Assembly (NCBI RefSeq): GCF_024611995.1
Contig: NZ_CP102509.1
Location: forward strand, 4,898,001-4,962,000
Source of the DNA: Streptomyces sp. NBC_00162
Lineage (GTDB): Bacteria > Actinomycetota > Actinomycetes > Streptomycetales > Streptomycetaceae
Direction of reading: 5' to 3'
Length of the DNA: 64,000 bases
Part shown: in pieces, positions 39,930 to 49,185 of the stretch
How positions within the stretch are numbered: the first letter of the stretch is position 1
Layout: the number at the start of each line of letters is the position of its first letter
Position numbers and translations under genes: made by a program
Notes under the pieces: generated by a model
Databases searched by the model: none
What the model was told of the DNA's origin: nothing
Seen by the model: the letters and a program-made list of their open reading frames with translations, nothing else

Positions 39930-40514
39930 TCAATCCTCGTCGCCGTCGAGGAGCCGGTCCACGGGCAGCTCAAGGGTGATACCGAGGGACTCGGGGAGGA
40001 AGATGGACGTGCCGCGCTTGAAGGCCTTCCGGGACCGGTACTCGCTTCCGCGGGGATCGGTGTACAGGATCGCCTCGTCGTGGCGGCGGTCGGAGATCAG
40101 GTAGACCGGGACACCTGCCTGTGCGTAGCAGTCGACCTTGGAGCCGAGGTCGTCGGCCCAGTTGGACGAGGTGATCTCCACGACCATGCGGAAGACGTGC
40201 GGGGCGTAGCAGTTCTTCTCCACGTGGGCGTCCCGGTAGTCGGCATCGACGAGCGAGAGGTCCGGGACTGCGAAGTCGGCCGGCCCCGAGGGCAGCCACA
40301 GTCCGATGCCCTGCAGGTATTTCAGCCCGGCTCGGCGTGCGCCCGCGGTGAGCAGTTCCTCGATGAGCCAGGTCAACGACTCGGCATGTGCTCCGTCGGC
40401 AGGTGGTGTCACGGTGAGCCTCCCCTGGAGAATCTCCACTCGGTGCCCGGGAAGCTCCCTGGAGAGTCGATCGGCGGCCTCCGCGATCGTGGTCTCGTGC
40501 TGTATCACGGCCAT
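39930..40514 (-). CDS. Uma2 family endonuclease (DUF820)
   Basis: A 194-residue PD-(D/E)XK nuclease-fold protein: VPDLSLVDADY (acidic residue) and MVVEITSSNWADDLGSKVDC YAQAGVPVYLISD (E-x-T/S plus K). ATG 40514 has AAGGAGG 6 nt upstream. Streptomyces carry many Uma2 copies of unknown role; restriction-like or mobile-element links are proposed. Here it stands alone. Confidence 0.85.
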   Translation of the reverse strand: MAVIQHETTIAEAADRLSRELPGHRVEILQGRLTVTPPADGAHAESLTWLIEELLTAGARRAGLKYLQGIGLWLPSGPADFAVPDLSLVDADYRDAHVEKNCYAPHVFRMVVEITSSNWADDLGSKVDCYAQAGVPVYLISDRRHDEAILYTDPRGSEYRSRKAFKRGTSIFLPESLGITLELPVDRLLDGDED

Positions 40515-40616
40515 AGCTTCCTCCTTTTCGTGACCCACGCTTTCGGAGCGTAGCCGCGGCTGCCGACCATCCGCTCGACTTCACCCGTACGGGCCGGTTC
40601 GGGCGGCCTCGGCACG

Positions 40617-40658
40617 CACGTGTGCCGTGCCCGGGAGGGTTCGGGCACGGCACGCGTG
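40617..40658. terminator. Terminator between the collagen-like gene and Uma2 region
   Basis: Arms GTGCCGTGCCCG and CGGGCACGGCAC (within 40617-40658) with an 8-nt GGAGGGTT loop, extended outward by imperfect pairing. It lies just past the end of the minus-strand collagen-like gene. Confidence 0.7.
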
Positions 40659-40679
40659 GTTCAGCGGGGCCTGACGGGG

Positions 40680-41525
40680 TCAGTGGCGCATGCTCTTCGA
40701 GAGGCCCTTGTCGATCTTCGGCGGTGCGAGGGCGCCCGGCTTCCGCGGGGCACCGTGGGTGAGGAGGGTCGTTCCCGGAGGCTGCGGGCTGGCCGGGGTC
40801 CAGACCCGGGGGGTCGGGCAGTCGAGCAGGTTCGGCTCACCGTTGATCACGGTGCAGCTGGTCTCGTAGATCTGTCCGGCTGTGGTGACCACCTCGACGA
40901 TGACCCGGCCGGCGGTCTCCGCGATCGTGATGCCGCAGGGGCTGGCCGGGTAGGTCGTGGACGGCGTGCTGAGGTTGTACCAGGTGTAGGCCGGCACTTC
41001 GGGGTTGGGCGCGTTGAAGTCGAACACACCCGCAAACGCGGTGCCGTCGGGGGTAAGTACCGCCTTGTACTTGACCTCCGCCTCGTCCCACGAGGTGGAG
41101 AGGTCGATGCACGGACCGGTGGCACCCGTCGCTCCGGTGGCGCCCGTGGCGCCGGTGGCTCCCGGCTCACCCGGGGTTCCTGTGGCGCCCGTCGCGCCCG
41201 TCGCGCCCGTCGCGCCCGTCGCGCCCGTGGCGCCGGTGGGGCCCGTCGGGCCGACCTTCCCCTTGCACTTGTCCTTGTCGCTACGGGTGCCCTCGTCGTC
41301 CTCGTCGTAGCCGTCGGGACCGTCTTCGTCATGACTCTTGCCGTCACGGCACTCGTCGCCGCCCGCCACCACGCCGGCCGACAGCGGTCTCTCGGCGATC
41401 GCCAGTGCGGGGTTGGCGAAGCCGAGCATCACCATCGCCAGCGATGCCACCGCCCCGCCGGCGATCCACTTGCCTCGCCCGGGAAGCGGACCCATACGCG
41501 ACGGTGTCCTCTTGTCAGGACTCAT
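40680..41525 (-). CDS. Secreted or membrane-anchored collagen-like protein
   Basis: 281 residues. Hydrophobic signal/anchor 20-43 ([20 protein letters not shown]), an acidic/charged segment (~57-88, [12 protein letters not shown]), about fifteen Gly-X-Thr/Pro triplets from residue 92 to 138 (mostly GAT, broken once by GTPGEPG), then a C-terminal ~140-residue domain with Cys139 and later Cys residues ([22 protein letters not shown]). Thr in the Y position suggests O-glycosylation, as in BclA-like exosporium collagens. Divergent from two glycosyltransferase genes. GAGGAG precedes the ATG. Confidence 0.82.
   Translation of the reverse strand: MSPDKRTPSRMGPLPGRGKWIAGGAVASLAMVMLGFANPALAIAERPLSAGVVAGGDECRDGKSHDEDGPDGYDEDDEGTRSDKDKCKGKVGPTGPTGATGATGATGATGATGATGTPGEPGATGATGATGATGATGPCIDLSTSWDEAEVKYKAVLTPDGTAFAGVFDFNAPNPEVPAYTWYNLSTPSTTYPASPCGITIAETAGRVIVEVVTTAGQIYETSCTVINGEPNLLDCPTPRVWTPASPQPPGTTLLTHGAPRKPGALAPPKIDKGLSKSMRH
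41112..41249. repeat. 9-bp tandem repeat coding the Gly-Ala-Thr triplets
   Basis: Repeated GCCCGTCGC / GCCGGTGGC-type 9-mers on the plus strand, the coding DNA of the collagen triplets. The run CGCGCCCGTCGCGCCCGTCG around 41185-41225 is near-perfect and likely to change length by slippage. Confidence 0.8.
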
Positions 41526-41731
41526 GTGTGTTTGCTCCTCGTGGAACCGGATGGATTGACCCTGAAGCGCTGTGAGCCTCGTCCGGATTCATTCCCGTTC
41601 GGTGCGAAATGTGGTGAGTTACGAGGTGGGATCATCACATCGGAGTCATGTGCGGAGCCGATCAGGCGAATGCTGAAGCCACCGTCCGTGGCCAGCCCCG
41701 AGTGGCGCCGTAGCGGAGATATGACTGTTCC
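41526..41731. promoter_or_regulatory. Divergent promoter region, collagen-like gene and glycosyltransferases
   Basis: 206 bp without a gene. Contains the GAGGAG ribosome-binding site of the collagen-like gene at its left end and no clear one before the GTG at 41732. No operator stood out. Confidence 0.35.
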
Positions 41732-43243
41732 GTGACGACTCTCACCCGTCCTGCTCAGAACGCAGAGGCTCGGCCCGGGGAAAGGAGGCGACGCTTCTTC
41801 GGAGCACCGTCCGGCCTGTGGCTGTGGCCGATGCTGGGCACCCTGGCACTCGCGGTGTCCGGGATCAACAGCCCGCAATTGGGCACCGACGAGCTGGTCA
41901 CCTGGAGCGTGGGCGAACGCAGCACGGGTCGGATCCTGGCACTGGTGCACAACGTCGACGCGGTGCACGCCGCCTACTACCTCCTGATGCACGAGTGGAT
42001 GGCCGTATTCGGCGATTCGCACACGGCCCTGCGCATGCCCTCGGCACTCGCCATGAGCGGCGCGGCGGCCTTCGTGGCGCTGATCGGGGGCCGGCTCTTC
42101 GGCCGGCGTGCCGGACTGTGCGGCGGGATGCTCTTCGCCCTGATCCCCGTCGTGAGCCGGTTCGGTCAGGAGGCCCGCAGCTACGCCCTGGTGGTCCTGG
42201 CCGCGACCTTGGCGACGTACTTGCTGCTCCGGGCGCTGGACAGGCCCGGGAGCCCGTGGCGCTGGGCGGGGTACGCCCTGTGCCTCGCGGCGGTGGGGCT
42301 GCTGCACCTGGTCGCGCTCACCGTTCTCCTGGGGCACCTGGCCCTGGTGGTCCTCCGCTTCGTCCGCCGTGAGCGCAGCGGCCTGTGGGGCTTCTGCCTG
42401 GCGGTTCCGGCCGGTGCGGCCTGTGTGGTGCCGTTGGTCCTGCTGGGCAGATCGCAGGCGTCCCGCCAGCTGTTCTGGCTTCCGGCGCCGGGGGTGGGGG
42501 GTCTCGTCGGCATCTGGCCGCAGGTGTTCGCCTCGGCCCTGTGCGCCGGAGTGGTGATCACGCTGGCCGCACTGGCGTGGAAGGAGGGCCGCGACGGCCT
42601 CGTGCTGTGCCTCGCGGTGGCTCTGCTGCCGCCACTGGTGATGTGGGCGGCGTCCCACGGGGATGTCTCGTACTTCCGCTTCCAGTACGTCATGTTCACC
42701 GTGCCGGCGTGGGCGGTGCTGGCGGGGGCCGGACTGGCCGCAGTGACCCGGCCGTCCTGGCGGCCGGTGGCCGTGGGGCTGGCAGTGCTCGCGGTGCTGG
42801 TGCTTCCCGACCAGCGCACGATGCGGGGCACCTTCCAGCACGATGTCCCGCACGGTGCGGATTACGCGGGAGCCGCACGGACCATCGAGAAGTACTACCG
42901 GCCCGGGGACGCGGTGGTCTATGTCAGGGGTGCGCCGTGGATGCTCGACCAGGGCGTCCGCTACTACCTCCGGCGTGACCTGAAGCTGCCGGAGGTCTTC
43001 CTCGCCGAGTCGGCGGTCGAGAAGAACGAGCTGTATCCGGCCCATTGCGCGCAGCCGGCCAAGTGCCTGAAGGGCGAGGGCCGGATCTGGGTGGTGGTTC
43101 CGGGTACGGGTCCGGATGCCCTGGATGCGGTGCCCGTGCACCAGGCCCGGGCCTTGAGTGCGAAGTACACGACCTACGGGACGGAACGGGTCAGCGGTCT
43201 GACCGTCGCGCTGCTGCAGCGCAAACCGCAGCGCACACCGTAA
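41732..43243 (+). CDS. Membrane glycosyltransferase, GT39/ArnT-like (mannosyltransferase family)
   Basis: A 503-residue polytopic membrane protein with about ten to eleven helices and an early loop acidic motif LGTDELVTWSVG, the place of the catalytic Asp-Glu in PMT/ArnT-type GT-C enzymes; VHAAYYLLMHEW follows. The C-terminal ~110 residues are a soluble extracytoplasmic domain. It would transfer a sugar from a polyprenyl phosphate donor to a protein or glycan outside the membrane. The GTG start is close to the divergent promoter. The next gene starts 52 nt later. Confidence 0.78.
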   Translation: MTTLTRPAQNAEARPGERRRRFFGAPSGLWLWPMLGTLALAVSGINSPQLGTDELVTWSVGERSTGRILALVHNVDAVHAAYYLLMHEWMAVFGDSHTALRMPSALAMSGAAAFVALIGGRLFGRRAGLCGGMLFALIPVVSRFGQEARSYALVVLAATLATYLLLRALDRPGSPWRWAGYALCLAAVGLLHLVALTVLLGHLALVVLRFVRRERSGLWGFCLAVPAGAACVVPLVLLGRSQASRQLFWLPAPGVGGLVGIWPQVFASALCAGVVITLAALAWKEGRDGLVLCLAVALLPPLVMWAASHGDVSYFRFQYVMFTVPAWAVLAGAGLAAVTRPSWRPVAVGLAVLAVLVLPDQRTMRGTFQHDVPHGADYAGAARTIEKYYRPGDAVVYVRGAPWMLDQGVRYYLRRDLKLPEVFLAESAVEKNELYPAHCAQPAKCLKGEGRIWVVVPGTGPDALDAVPVHQARALSAKYTTYGTERVSGLTVALLQRKPQRTP

Positions 43244-43295
43244 CCGTAGGTCTGACATCTCCTTCCGGTAGGGACATCACAGAGATGGATGGGCT

Positions 43296-44444
43296 GTGAA
43301 ATCAACCGTCTGCCTGAACATGATCGTCAAGGACGAGGCCCCGGTCATCCGGCGCTGCCTCGAATCCGTACGTCCTCTGATCGACAGCTGGGTCATCCTG
43401 GACACGGGCTCGACGGACGGCACGCAGGACGTCATCCGCGAGGTACTCGGGGACCTGCCCGGCGCCTTGCACGAAAGCCCTTTCAACGGGTTCGACGCGA
43501 GCCGCAGTGAGGCGATCGACCTCGCGATGGCGCGCGGCGACGCGGACTACCTGCTGTTCATCGACGCCGACGACCTGATGGAGGTGGAGCCGGGTTTCCG
43601 CATGCAGTCGCTGACCCACGACGCCTACCGCGTCGCCCTGCATGACGGGCCCATCATCCACTGGCGTCCGGCGCTGGTCTCCACGCGGCTGCCCTGGCGG
43701 TACGTCGGAATCCTGCACGAGTACATCGAGTGCGGAAAGCCGTACAGCCTGGGGACGCTCACCGGCGCCAACATCCTCTCGGTGGGGGGCGGGGCGCGCC
43801 TGCGGGAGGACGGCCAGCGGAAGAAGTACCTGCGCGATGCCGAGCTCCTCCAGCAGGGGCTGGGCAAGGAGCCCGACAACACCCGTTACGTCTTCTACCT
43901 CGCCCAGAGCTGGCGGGACGCGGGCGAGCCGGAGAAGTCGCTCGAGGCCTATGACCGGCGGGCGGCGATGGGCGGCTTCGCGGAGGAGGTCTTCTGCGCG
44001 CAGCTGTACGCCGCACGGCTCGCGGTGAACCTCGGCCGGCCGCAGGCCGAGGTGATGGACCGGTTCCTGCGCGCGCACGAATGCCGTCCCTCGCGGGCGG
44101 AGGCCTTGGGCGACCTCGCCCGTCTGTGCCGGGTGAACGGCCGGCGCTGGCCGCTCGCGTACATGTTCGCGCGGCAGGCGGTGGCGATCCCGTATCCGCA
44201 GGACATCCTGTTCGTGGAGTTCGACTGGTACGACTGGCGCGCACTCGACGAACTCGCGGTGGCCGCCTACTGGGTCGGAGAGTACGAGGAGTCGGCGCGC
44301 TGCGCGGAGCGCCTCCTCGCGGGCGGCAAGCTGCCGGCCGGCGAGCACGAGCGCGTGACCCGCAATCTCGAGTTCGCGCGCGGCAAGCTCGCCGAGCCGG
44401 GCAAGCTCGGCGAGCTCGGCTCGAAGGATCTCGTGGACGCCTGA
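43296..44444 (+). CDS. Glycosyltransferase family 2 protein with TPR-like C-terminus
   Basis: 382 residues. N-terminal GT-A domain: CLNMIVKDEAPVIRRCLESV, VILDTGSTDGTQDVI and the DXD-like FIDADDLMEV. The second half is helical with TPR spacing (YVFYLAQSWRDAGEPEKSLE; AAYWVGEYEESARCAERLLA). This SunS-like layout is common in peptide- or protein-modifying glycosyltransferases. Cytoplasmic. In the same direction as the GT39-like gene, so probably cotranscribed; the likely target is the divergent collagen-like protein (inference). Confidence 0.8.
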   Translation: MKSTVCLNMIVKDEAPVIRRCLESVRPLIDSWVILDTGSTDGTQDVIREVLGDLPGALHESPFNGFDASRSEAIDLAMARGDADYLLFIDADDLMEVEPGFRMQSLTHDAYRVALHDGPIIHWRPALVSTRLPWRYVGILHEYIECGKPYSLGTLTGANILSVGGGARLREDGQRKKYLRDAELLQQGLGKEPDNTRYVFYLAQSWRDAGEPEKSLEAYDRRAAMGGFAEEVFCAQLYAARLAVNLGRPQAEVMDRFLRAHECRPSRAEALGDLARLCRVNGRRWPLAYMFARQAVAIPYPQDILFVEFDWYDWRALDELAVAAYWVGEYEESARCAERLLAGGKLPAGEHERVTRNLEFARGKLAEPGKLGELGSKDLVDA

Positions 44445-44470
44445 TCCGTCGGTCCGTCCGCGAAGGGGGT

Positions 44471-44501
44471 GAGGGGCCGCCGGGCTGGAGCCGGCGGCCT
44501 C
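44471..44501. terminator. Bidirectional terminator
   Basis: GGGGCCGCCGG pairing with CCGGCGGCCTC (about 44471-44483 and 44491-44501), between convergent glycosyltransferase and SDR genes. Confidence 0.6.
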
Positions 44502-44512
44502 GTGCCGCAGTA

Positions 44513-45274
44513 CTAGAGCTCGCGGTGGACCTTCGTGTTCGAGGCCTGGGCGCGGGGGCGGACCACCAGGAGGTCGATGTTGACGTGGCTGGGGCGGGTC
44601 ACCGCCCAGGTGATGGTGTCGGCCACGTCGTCGGCGGACAGGGGCTCCGCGACGCCCGCGTACACCTTGGCCGCCTTGTCGGCGTCGCCGCGGAAGCGGG
44701 TGGTCGCGAACTCCTCGGTCTTGACCATGCCGGGGGCGATCTCGATGACGCGCACGGGCTGGCCGACGATCTCCAGGCGGAGGGTCTCGGCGAGGACGCG
44801 GGCGCCGTTCTTGGCGGCGACGTAGCCGGCGCCGCCCTCGTAGGTGGAGTGGCCGGCGGTGGAGGACAGGACGACCACCGTGCCGTCGCCGGAGCCGGTG
44901 AGCGCCGGGAGCAGGGCCTGGGTGACGTTGAGGGTGCCGATGACGTTGACCTCGTACATCGTGCGCCAGTCGGCGGGGTCGCCGGTGGCGACGGGCTCGG
45001 CCCCGATGGCGCCGCCCGCGTTGTTCACCAGTACGTCGCAGCGGCCGAGGGAGGCCGCGAAGGCGTCGACCGCGGGGCGGTCGGTGACGTCGAGGGCGTG
45101 GGCGGTGGCCTCGTGGCTGGCCGCGGTGAGCTCGGCGGCGAGCGCCTCGATGCGGTCCTTGCGGCGGGCGGTGAGGACGACGTGGTAACCGGCCGCGGCG
45201 AGCTGCCGGGCGGTGGCGGCGCCGATGCCGCTGCTCGCTCCGGTGACGACGGCGGTTTTGGTGGCCGTGCTCAT
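44513..45274 (-). CDS. SDR family oxidoreductase
   Basis: A 253-residue classical short-chain dehydrogenase: TGASSGIGAATARQL (cofactor loop), NNAGG, catalytic Ser in VVLSSTAG and Tyr/Lys in GYVAAKNGARV — here the motif reads Y-V-A-A-K. NADP(H) preference is suggested by ARRKDR after strand 2. Substrate unknown. Probably monocistronic. Confidence 0.9.
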   Translation of the reverse strand: MSTATKTAVVTGASSGIGAATARQLAAAGYHVVLTARRKDRIEALAAELTAASHEATAHALDVTDRPAVDAFAASLGRCDVLVNNAGGAIGAEPVATGDPADWRTMYEVNVIGTLNVTQALLPALTGSGDGTVVVLSSTAGHSTYEGGAGYVAAKNGARVLAETLRLEIVGQPVRVIEIAPGMVKTEEFATTRFRGDADKAAKVYAGVAEPLSADDVADTITWAVTRPSHVNIDLLVVRPRAQASNTKVHREL

Positions 45275-45329
45275 GTGCGGGGCTCCTCGTTCGTTCGTAC
45301 GGGCGAATACCCGCCAGCATAGGTGGGGC

Positions 45330-45665
45330 TCAGCGGCCCCGCGGAACGTACATGATCACGGCCATGCCGGCGAGGCAGACGAGGGCTCCGGCGACGTCCC
45401 AGCGGTCGGGGCGGTAGCCGTCGGCGACCATGCCCCAGACGAGGGATCCGGCGACGAAGACCCCGCCGTAGGCGGCGAGGACGCGGGCGAAGTCGCCTTG
45501 GGGCTGGAGGGTGGCGACGAAGCCGTAGAGGCCGAGGGCGATGACACCGGCGCCGATCCAGGCCCAGCCCTTGTGCTCGCGGACGCCCTGCCAGACGAGC
45601 CAGGCGCCGCCGATCTCCAGGAGGGCGGCGAGGGCGAAGAGGGCGGCCGAGCGGGCGATGAGCAT
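45330..45665 (-). CDS. YnfA/UPF0060 family small membrane protein
   Basis: A 111-residue protein with four helices: [60 protein letters not shown] and [20 protein letters not shown]. This is the full YnfA family length; members are SMR-like putative drug/cation exporters. It is the first ATG after a run of other-frame open sequence. Confidence 0.9.
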   Translation of the reverse strand: MLIARSAALFALAALLEIGGAWLVWQGVREHKGWAWIGAGVIALGLYGFVATLQPQGDFARVLAAYGGVFVAGSLVWGMVADGYRPDRWDVAGALVCLAGMAVIMYVPRGR

Positions 45666-45791
45666 GGCCGGAAGCCTACGCAGGCGTCGGGGCGGTGCGG
45701 GCGAATGGCGGGACGGCCTGCCCTCATTCGTGTGATGGTCCGACCGGATGGGCCGGGTGGTGGCTAGCGTCCGCGCGTGGAGGTGGTGGCG

Positions 45792-46268
45792 ATGCGCCGT
45801 GTTGCCGTACGGAGTGTGGTGCTGGCCGGGCTGCTGGCGGTCGGTGGGGCGGTGCCCGCGGCGGCGGCCCCCGGGTGGGCGGGGCCGGAGGCCGACGTGG
45901 CGTACCACGGGCGGGTGTCCCTGGCCCATGGCCAGTTGCGGATCTGGCTGGTCCCGGAGAACGAGGGGCCGTCGGCGGTGCCCAACGCGACGCTGCGGGT
46001 GCGGCTCTCGGCCGATCTCGCGGACCGGCAGGAGCTGTCGCAGGGCTGTGCGCGGGTCGGGCCGCGCGAGGTGGTGTGCGAGACCGGGCCGCTGCCCTTG
46101 CACGGGCGGGGGCGGCACATCGGGCTGGTGCTGGATCTGCGGGACCGGACGCCGGAGGTGGTGGTGCGGGTCGACACCTGGTGGAACGGCGGTGCGACGG
46201 ACCGGAACCACGCGAACAACGAGCACGTGGTGCTGGCGCTGGACACCGGAGACGCCTACGCCTTCTGA
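45792..46268 (+). CDS. Small secreted protein, function unknown
   Basis: 158 residues from ATG 45792 (GAGGTGG 5 nt upstream). Signal peptide [20 protein letters not shown], cleavage near AAA-APG. The mature part is a beta-rich single domain with two Cys ([17 protein letters not shown]), resembling DUF11/CARDB-like beta-sandwich domains ([40 protein letters not shown]). Not anchored. Its end overlaps the convergent monooxygenase gene by 13 bp. Confidence 0.65.
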   Translation: MRRVAVRSVVLAGLLAVGGAVPAAAAPGWAGPEADVAYHGRVSLAHGQLRIWLVPENEGPSAVPNATLRVRLSADLADRQELSQGCARVGPREVVCETGPLPLHGRGRHIGLVLDLRDRTPEVVVRVDTWWNGGATDRNHANNEHVVLALDTGDAYAF

Positions 46269-47833
46269 GCGGGACCGGCCGTACGGCCGGGGGTGGCGGC
46301 GGGCAGGAGCCAGGCCGCCACCGCTGCCGTGAGTTCGGCGTCGGTGGCCCGGGTCGCGCTCCAGGCGACGTAACCGTCGGGGCGTACGAGGACGCAGGCG
46401 GTACGGGCGGTACGGGCGGCACCGGCACGGGCGCTTCGGGTGGTACGCCGGCCCGTGCGCCAGTGGACGTGGGTGAGCGGGGCTCCGGGCGGGGTGGCCC
46501 GGCCGGGCGGGGTGACCAGGACGAAGCCGCCGGAGCGCAGGGCCTCGTAGAGCCGCTGCCCGTGCGGGCCGGGCTCGAGGGCGAGGTCGGGGGCGCGCCG
46601 GCCGGCGGGGCGGCGGGTGCCGGGCGGTGGCGGGTAGGAGATCCCGATGCCGGAGACCAGGCCGAGGGCGCGGTCGCGGGCGGGGCCGATGCGGGGGAGG
46701 ACGGCGGCGCCGAGGCCGCGGGCGGTGCGGCGGACGGGGCCGGTGGCCATGACGGCGCGGACCACGGCGCCGCTGATGCGCAGGACGAGGCGGCCGACGG
46801 GGTGGCGCTCGCGGTGGTAGCTGTCGAGGAGGGCCTCGGGGTCGGGGGTGCGGCCGTGGAGGACGGCGGCGAGTTTCCAGGAGAGGTTGGCGGCGTCCTG
46901 GAGGCCGGTGTTCATGCCGAGGCCGCCGGCGGGGGAGTGGACGTGCGCGGCGTCGCCGGCGAGGAAGACGCGGCCGGAGCGGTAGTGGGGGACCTGGCGT
47001 TCGTCGCTGTGGAAGCGGGAGATCCAGCGGGGGTCGTGCATGCCGTGGTCGGTGCCGAGGGCGGTGTGGAGGATGGCGCGCAGCTCGTCGAGGCCGACGG
47101 GGTCGGTGTCCTGGGCGCGGCCGTCGCGGTGCCAGCCGATGGCGCGGTACCAGCCGTCGCCGAAGGGGACGAGGAAGCCGAAGGCGTCGGCGTTGCCGTT
47201 GACGGCGAGGAGGTCCTCGGGGGGCCGGGTCAGGCGGACGTCGGCGAGGATCATGGAGCGGACGACGGCCTGGCCGGGGAAGGGCAGGCCGAGGGCGGTG
47301 CGGACGGTGGAGCGGACGCCGTCGGCGCCGATGGCGTGGCGGGCGTGGAGCGTGGTGCGGGTGCCGGTGCTGGTGCCGTTTGCGGTGCGCAGGTCGAGGG
47401 TGACGGTGTCCCGGTCCTGGCTCAGTCCGATGAGCTCGCAGTCATATCGGATGTCCACGCCTGTGGACAGCGCGCGACGCTCGAGCAGTTTCTCTGTCTC
47501 ATATTGAGGGGTGATGAGTACGAACGGGTAGCGGGTGCTCAGCCGTTGAAGGGAGAGAGCCATGCCTCCGAAGGGGCGTACGCGGTCGATCCGCCGGCCG
47601 GTGGAGAGGAGTGCGTCGGCGAGGCCGCGCGCGTCGAGCAGTTCGAGCGTGCGGGCGTGCACGGCGAAGGCGCGGGTGAGGTTGGCGGCGGTGCGGGGGC
47701 GTCTTTCGACGAGGGTGACGGAGAGTCCGGCGGCGGCGAGGTCACCGGCGAGGAGCAGCCCGGTGGGCCCGGCGCCGACCACGACGACGTCGATCGTGTC
47801 CTCTGTGTCCACTGCGTCCACTGCGGAGGTCAT
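46256..47833 (-). CDS. FAD-dependent monooxygenase (aromatic-ring hydroxylase type)
   Basis: 525 residues. N-terminal [29 protein letters not shown]; second FAD motif [20 protein letters not shown]; a mid-region with [20 protein letters not shown]. The C-terminal thioredoxin-like domain found in rifampicin/tetracenomycin-type hydroxylases is present ([11 protein letters not shown]). Likely acts on a phenolic or polyketide substrate, possibly resistance or catabolism. No pathway genes are near. Confidence 0.87.
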   Translation of the reverse strand: MTSAVDAVDTEDTIDVVVVGAGPTGLLLAGDLAAAGLSVTLVERRPRTAANLTRAFAVHARTLELLDARGLADALLSTGRRIDRVRPFGGMALSLQRLSTRYPFVLITPQYETEKLLERRALSTGVDIRYDCELIGLSQDRDTVTLDLRTANGTSTGTRTTLHARHAIGADGVRSTVRTALGLPFPGQAVVRSMILADVRLTRPPEDLLAVNGNADAFGFLVPFGDGWYRAIGWHRDGRAQDTDPVGLDELRAILHTALGTDHGMHDPRWISRFHSDERQVPHYRSGRVFLAGDAAHVHSPAGGLGMNTGLQDAANLSWKLAAVLHGRTPDPEALLDSYHRERHPVGRLVLRISGAVVRAVMATGPVRRTARGLGAAVLPRIGPARDRALGLVSGIGISYPPPPGTRRPAGRRAPDLALEPGPHGQRLYEALRSGGFVLVTPPGRATPPGAPLTHVHWRTGRRTTRSARAGAARTARTACVLVRPDGYVAWSATRATDAELTAAVAAWLLPAATPGRTAGPAQKA

Positions 47834-47874
47834 GCCTCGGCAGTCTGCCACCCGCGGGCCGCCGAGGCGTGGAG

Positions 47875-48618
47875 TCAGACGGTGCCGGAGTCGGCCGTGC
47901 CGAATTCCAGGACCGCCTCGTCGACGATCCGCTCCAGGCGGGCGTGGTGGGCGCCGCGCCAGTAGACGCGCTCGCAGTCGGTGCACTGGGCGAAGACGTC
48001 GTAGGAGCGGTGCGTGCCGTGTTCGAGGCGGTCGCCGACGCTGTCCTTGTCGGCCTCGTGGAGCGGGCCGTTGCAGGCGGTGCAGCGGGTCCACGGGGCG
48101 AGTGCGGGTGCGAACCGGCCGAGGATGTCGCGCAGTTGGTCGTCTGGGTTGTCGCTGTAGACGTACGCGCCGGCGAAGAGCTCGCGGCGGCGCAGCAGTC
48201 CGCGGTCGCGGGAGAGCAGTACGCGCTGTTCGGCGGCGGAGCGGGTGGCGAGGGCCGGGTCGCCGATGTCCTCGTTCTCGTAGGCGGCGTCGACGCCGAG
48301 CAGGCGCAGGCGGCGGGCGAGGGTGCCGAGGTGTACGTCGAGGAGGAAGCGGAGCGGTGCGCCGGGGACCTGCTGGGGGCGGTCGACCCCGAACACCTCG
48401 ACGGACTGGCCGTCTTGGGGCACGTAGGAGACGGGCACCTCGCGGCCGTCGACGAGGAGGCGGCCGACTTCGGTGAGCGGGACGCCGGCCGATTCGACGA
48501 CGTGGCCGAGGCTGGAGGCGCCGTCGGTCGCGGTCGGTACCCGTTCGGCGCGCCGGCTGGGCGCGGCGAACAGGCGCAGTTCGGGGGCGAGGGTGAGCTG
48601 AATGCCGGGTCCGTTCAC
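47875..48618 (-). CDS. Mut7-C RNase domain protein with ubiquitin-like N-terminus
   Basis: 247 residues from GTG 48618. N-terminal Mut7-C_Ub beta-grasp (LTLAPELRLFAAPSRRAERV; VSYVPQDGQSVEVFGVDRPQ), then PIN-like nuclease domain (FLLDVHLGTLARRLRLLGVD; LLSRDRGLL) and a C-terminal zinc ribbon (CTACNGPL and CTDCERVYW). Probably an RNase or toxin-like nuclease fold; no partner antitoxin is seen. Confidence 0.85.
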   Translation of the reverse strand: MNGPGIQLTLAPELRLFAAPSRRAERVPTATDGASSLGHVVESAGVPLTEVGRLLVDGREVPVSYVPQDGQSVEVFGVDRPQQVPGAPLRFLLDVHLGTLARRLRLLGVDAAYENEDIGDPALATRSAAEQRVLLSRDRGLLRRRELFAGAYVYSDNPDDQLRDILGRFAPALAPWTRCTACNGPLHEADKDSVGDRLEHGTHRSYDVFAQCTDCERVYWRGAHHARLERIVDEAVLEFGTADSGTV

Positions 48619-48659
48619 CCTGTCAGCATGCCACTGCCGGGGCGGTGGATGCGGCCGAA

Positions 48660-49076
48660 TTACGGGGTCGCGGTGGTCTGGTCGTAGCTCTCGCGATGGG
48701 TGTTGACCTCGTCGAAGTGGTTTTCGGCCCAGAGTTTCACGGAGGAGAGGAGGCAGCCGAGGCTGCTGCCGAGATCGGTCAGCCGGTAGTCGACGCGTAC
48801 GGGGACGGTGGGGGTCACGGTGCGGGTGACCAGTCCGTCGCGTTCGAGGGAGCGCAGGGTCTGGGTGAGCATCTTCTGGCTGACGCCGGGGATCTTGCGC
48901 CCGAGGTCGCTGTAGCGCATGGAGCGGTCCTCGGCCTGGCCGAGGGCGCTGACGATGAGGCCGACCCACTTGTCGCTGATCCGCGCCAGGAGCTGGCTGG
49001 TGGGGCATTCCTTGAGGAAGGCGTCATAGGCGAAGCGGGCCTCTTCGCGGAGGGCTGCGGCGGTGCGGGTGGCCAT
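48660..49076 (-). CDS. HxlR family transcriptional regulator
   Basis: 138 residues, a single winged helix: CPTSQLLARISDKWVGLIVS, RYSDLGRKIPGVSQKMLTQT, LRSLERDGLVTRTVTPTVPV RVDYRLTDLG. The Cys before the HTH (KECPTS) is the conserved redox or aldehyde-sensing Cys of QorR/HypR-type members. Divergent from an oxidoreductase gene, with a symmetrical operator between. Confidence 0.9.
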   Translation of the reverse strand: MATRTAAALREEARFAYDAFLKECPTSQLLARISDKWVGLIVSALGQAEDRSMRYSDLGRKIPGVSQKMLTQTLRSLERDGLVTRTVTPTVPVRVDYRLTDLGSSLGCLLSSVKLWAENHFDEVNTHRESYDQTTATP

Positions 49077-49097
49077 GTGTGCCCACTTCCGGGTCGG

Positions 49098-49119
49098 GTA
49101 CGCACCCCGAAGTGCGTAC
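49098..49119. promoter_or_regulatory. HxlR operator candidate
   Basis: Perfect 8-bp inverted repeat GTACGCAC - CCCGAA - GTGCGTAC in the 109-bp region between the HxlR gene and the divergent oxidoreductase. A second GTACT/AGTAC pair lies at 49116-49136. HxlR dimers bind such symmetrical sites and usually respond to thiol-reactive quinones or aldehydes. Confidence 0.7.
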
Positions 49120-49185
49120 TTACGAAAGGAGAGTACCTCTCCCTAGGTTAGTGCTCATCGAGGACGAACCGAATGGGAGTGGACG

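Noticed and set aside
41005..41310. 9-bp repeats considered as a CRISPR-like array
   Set aside because: No spacers and repeat unit is too short; they encode collagen triplets.
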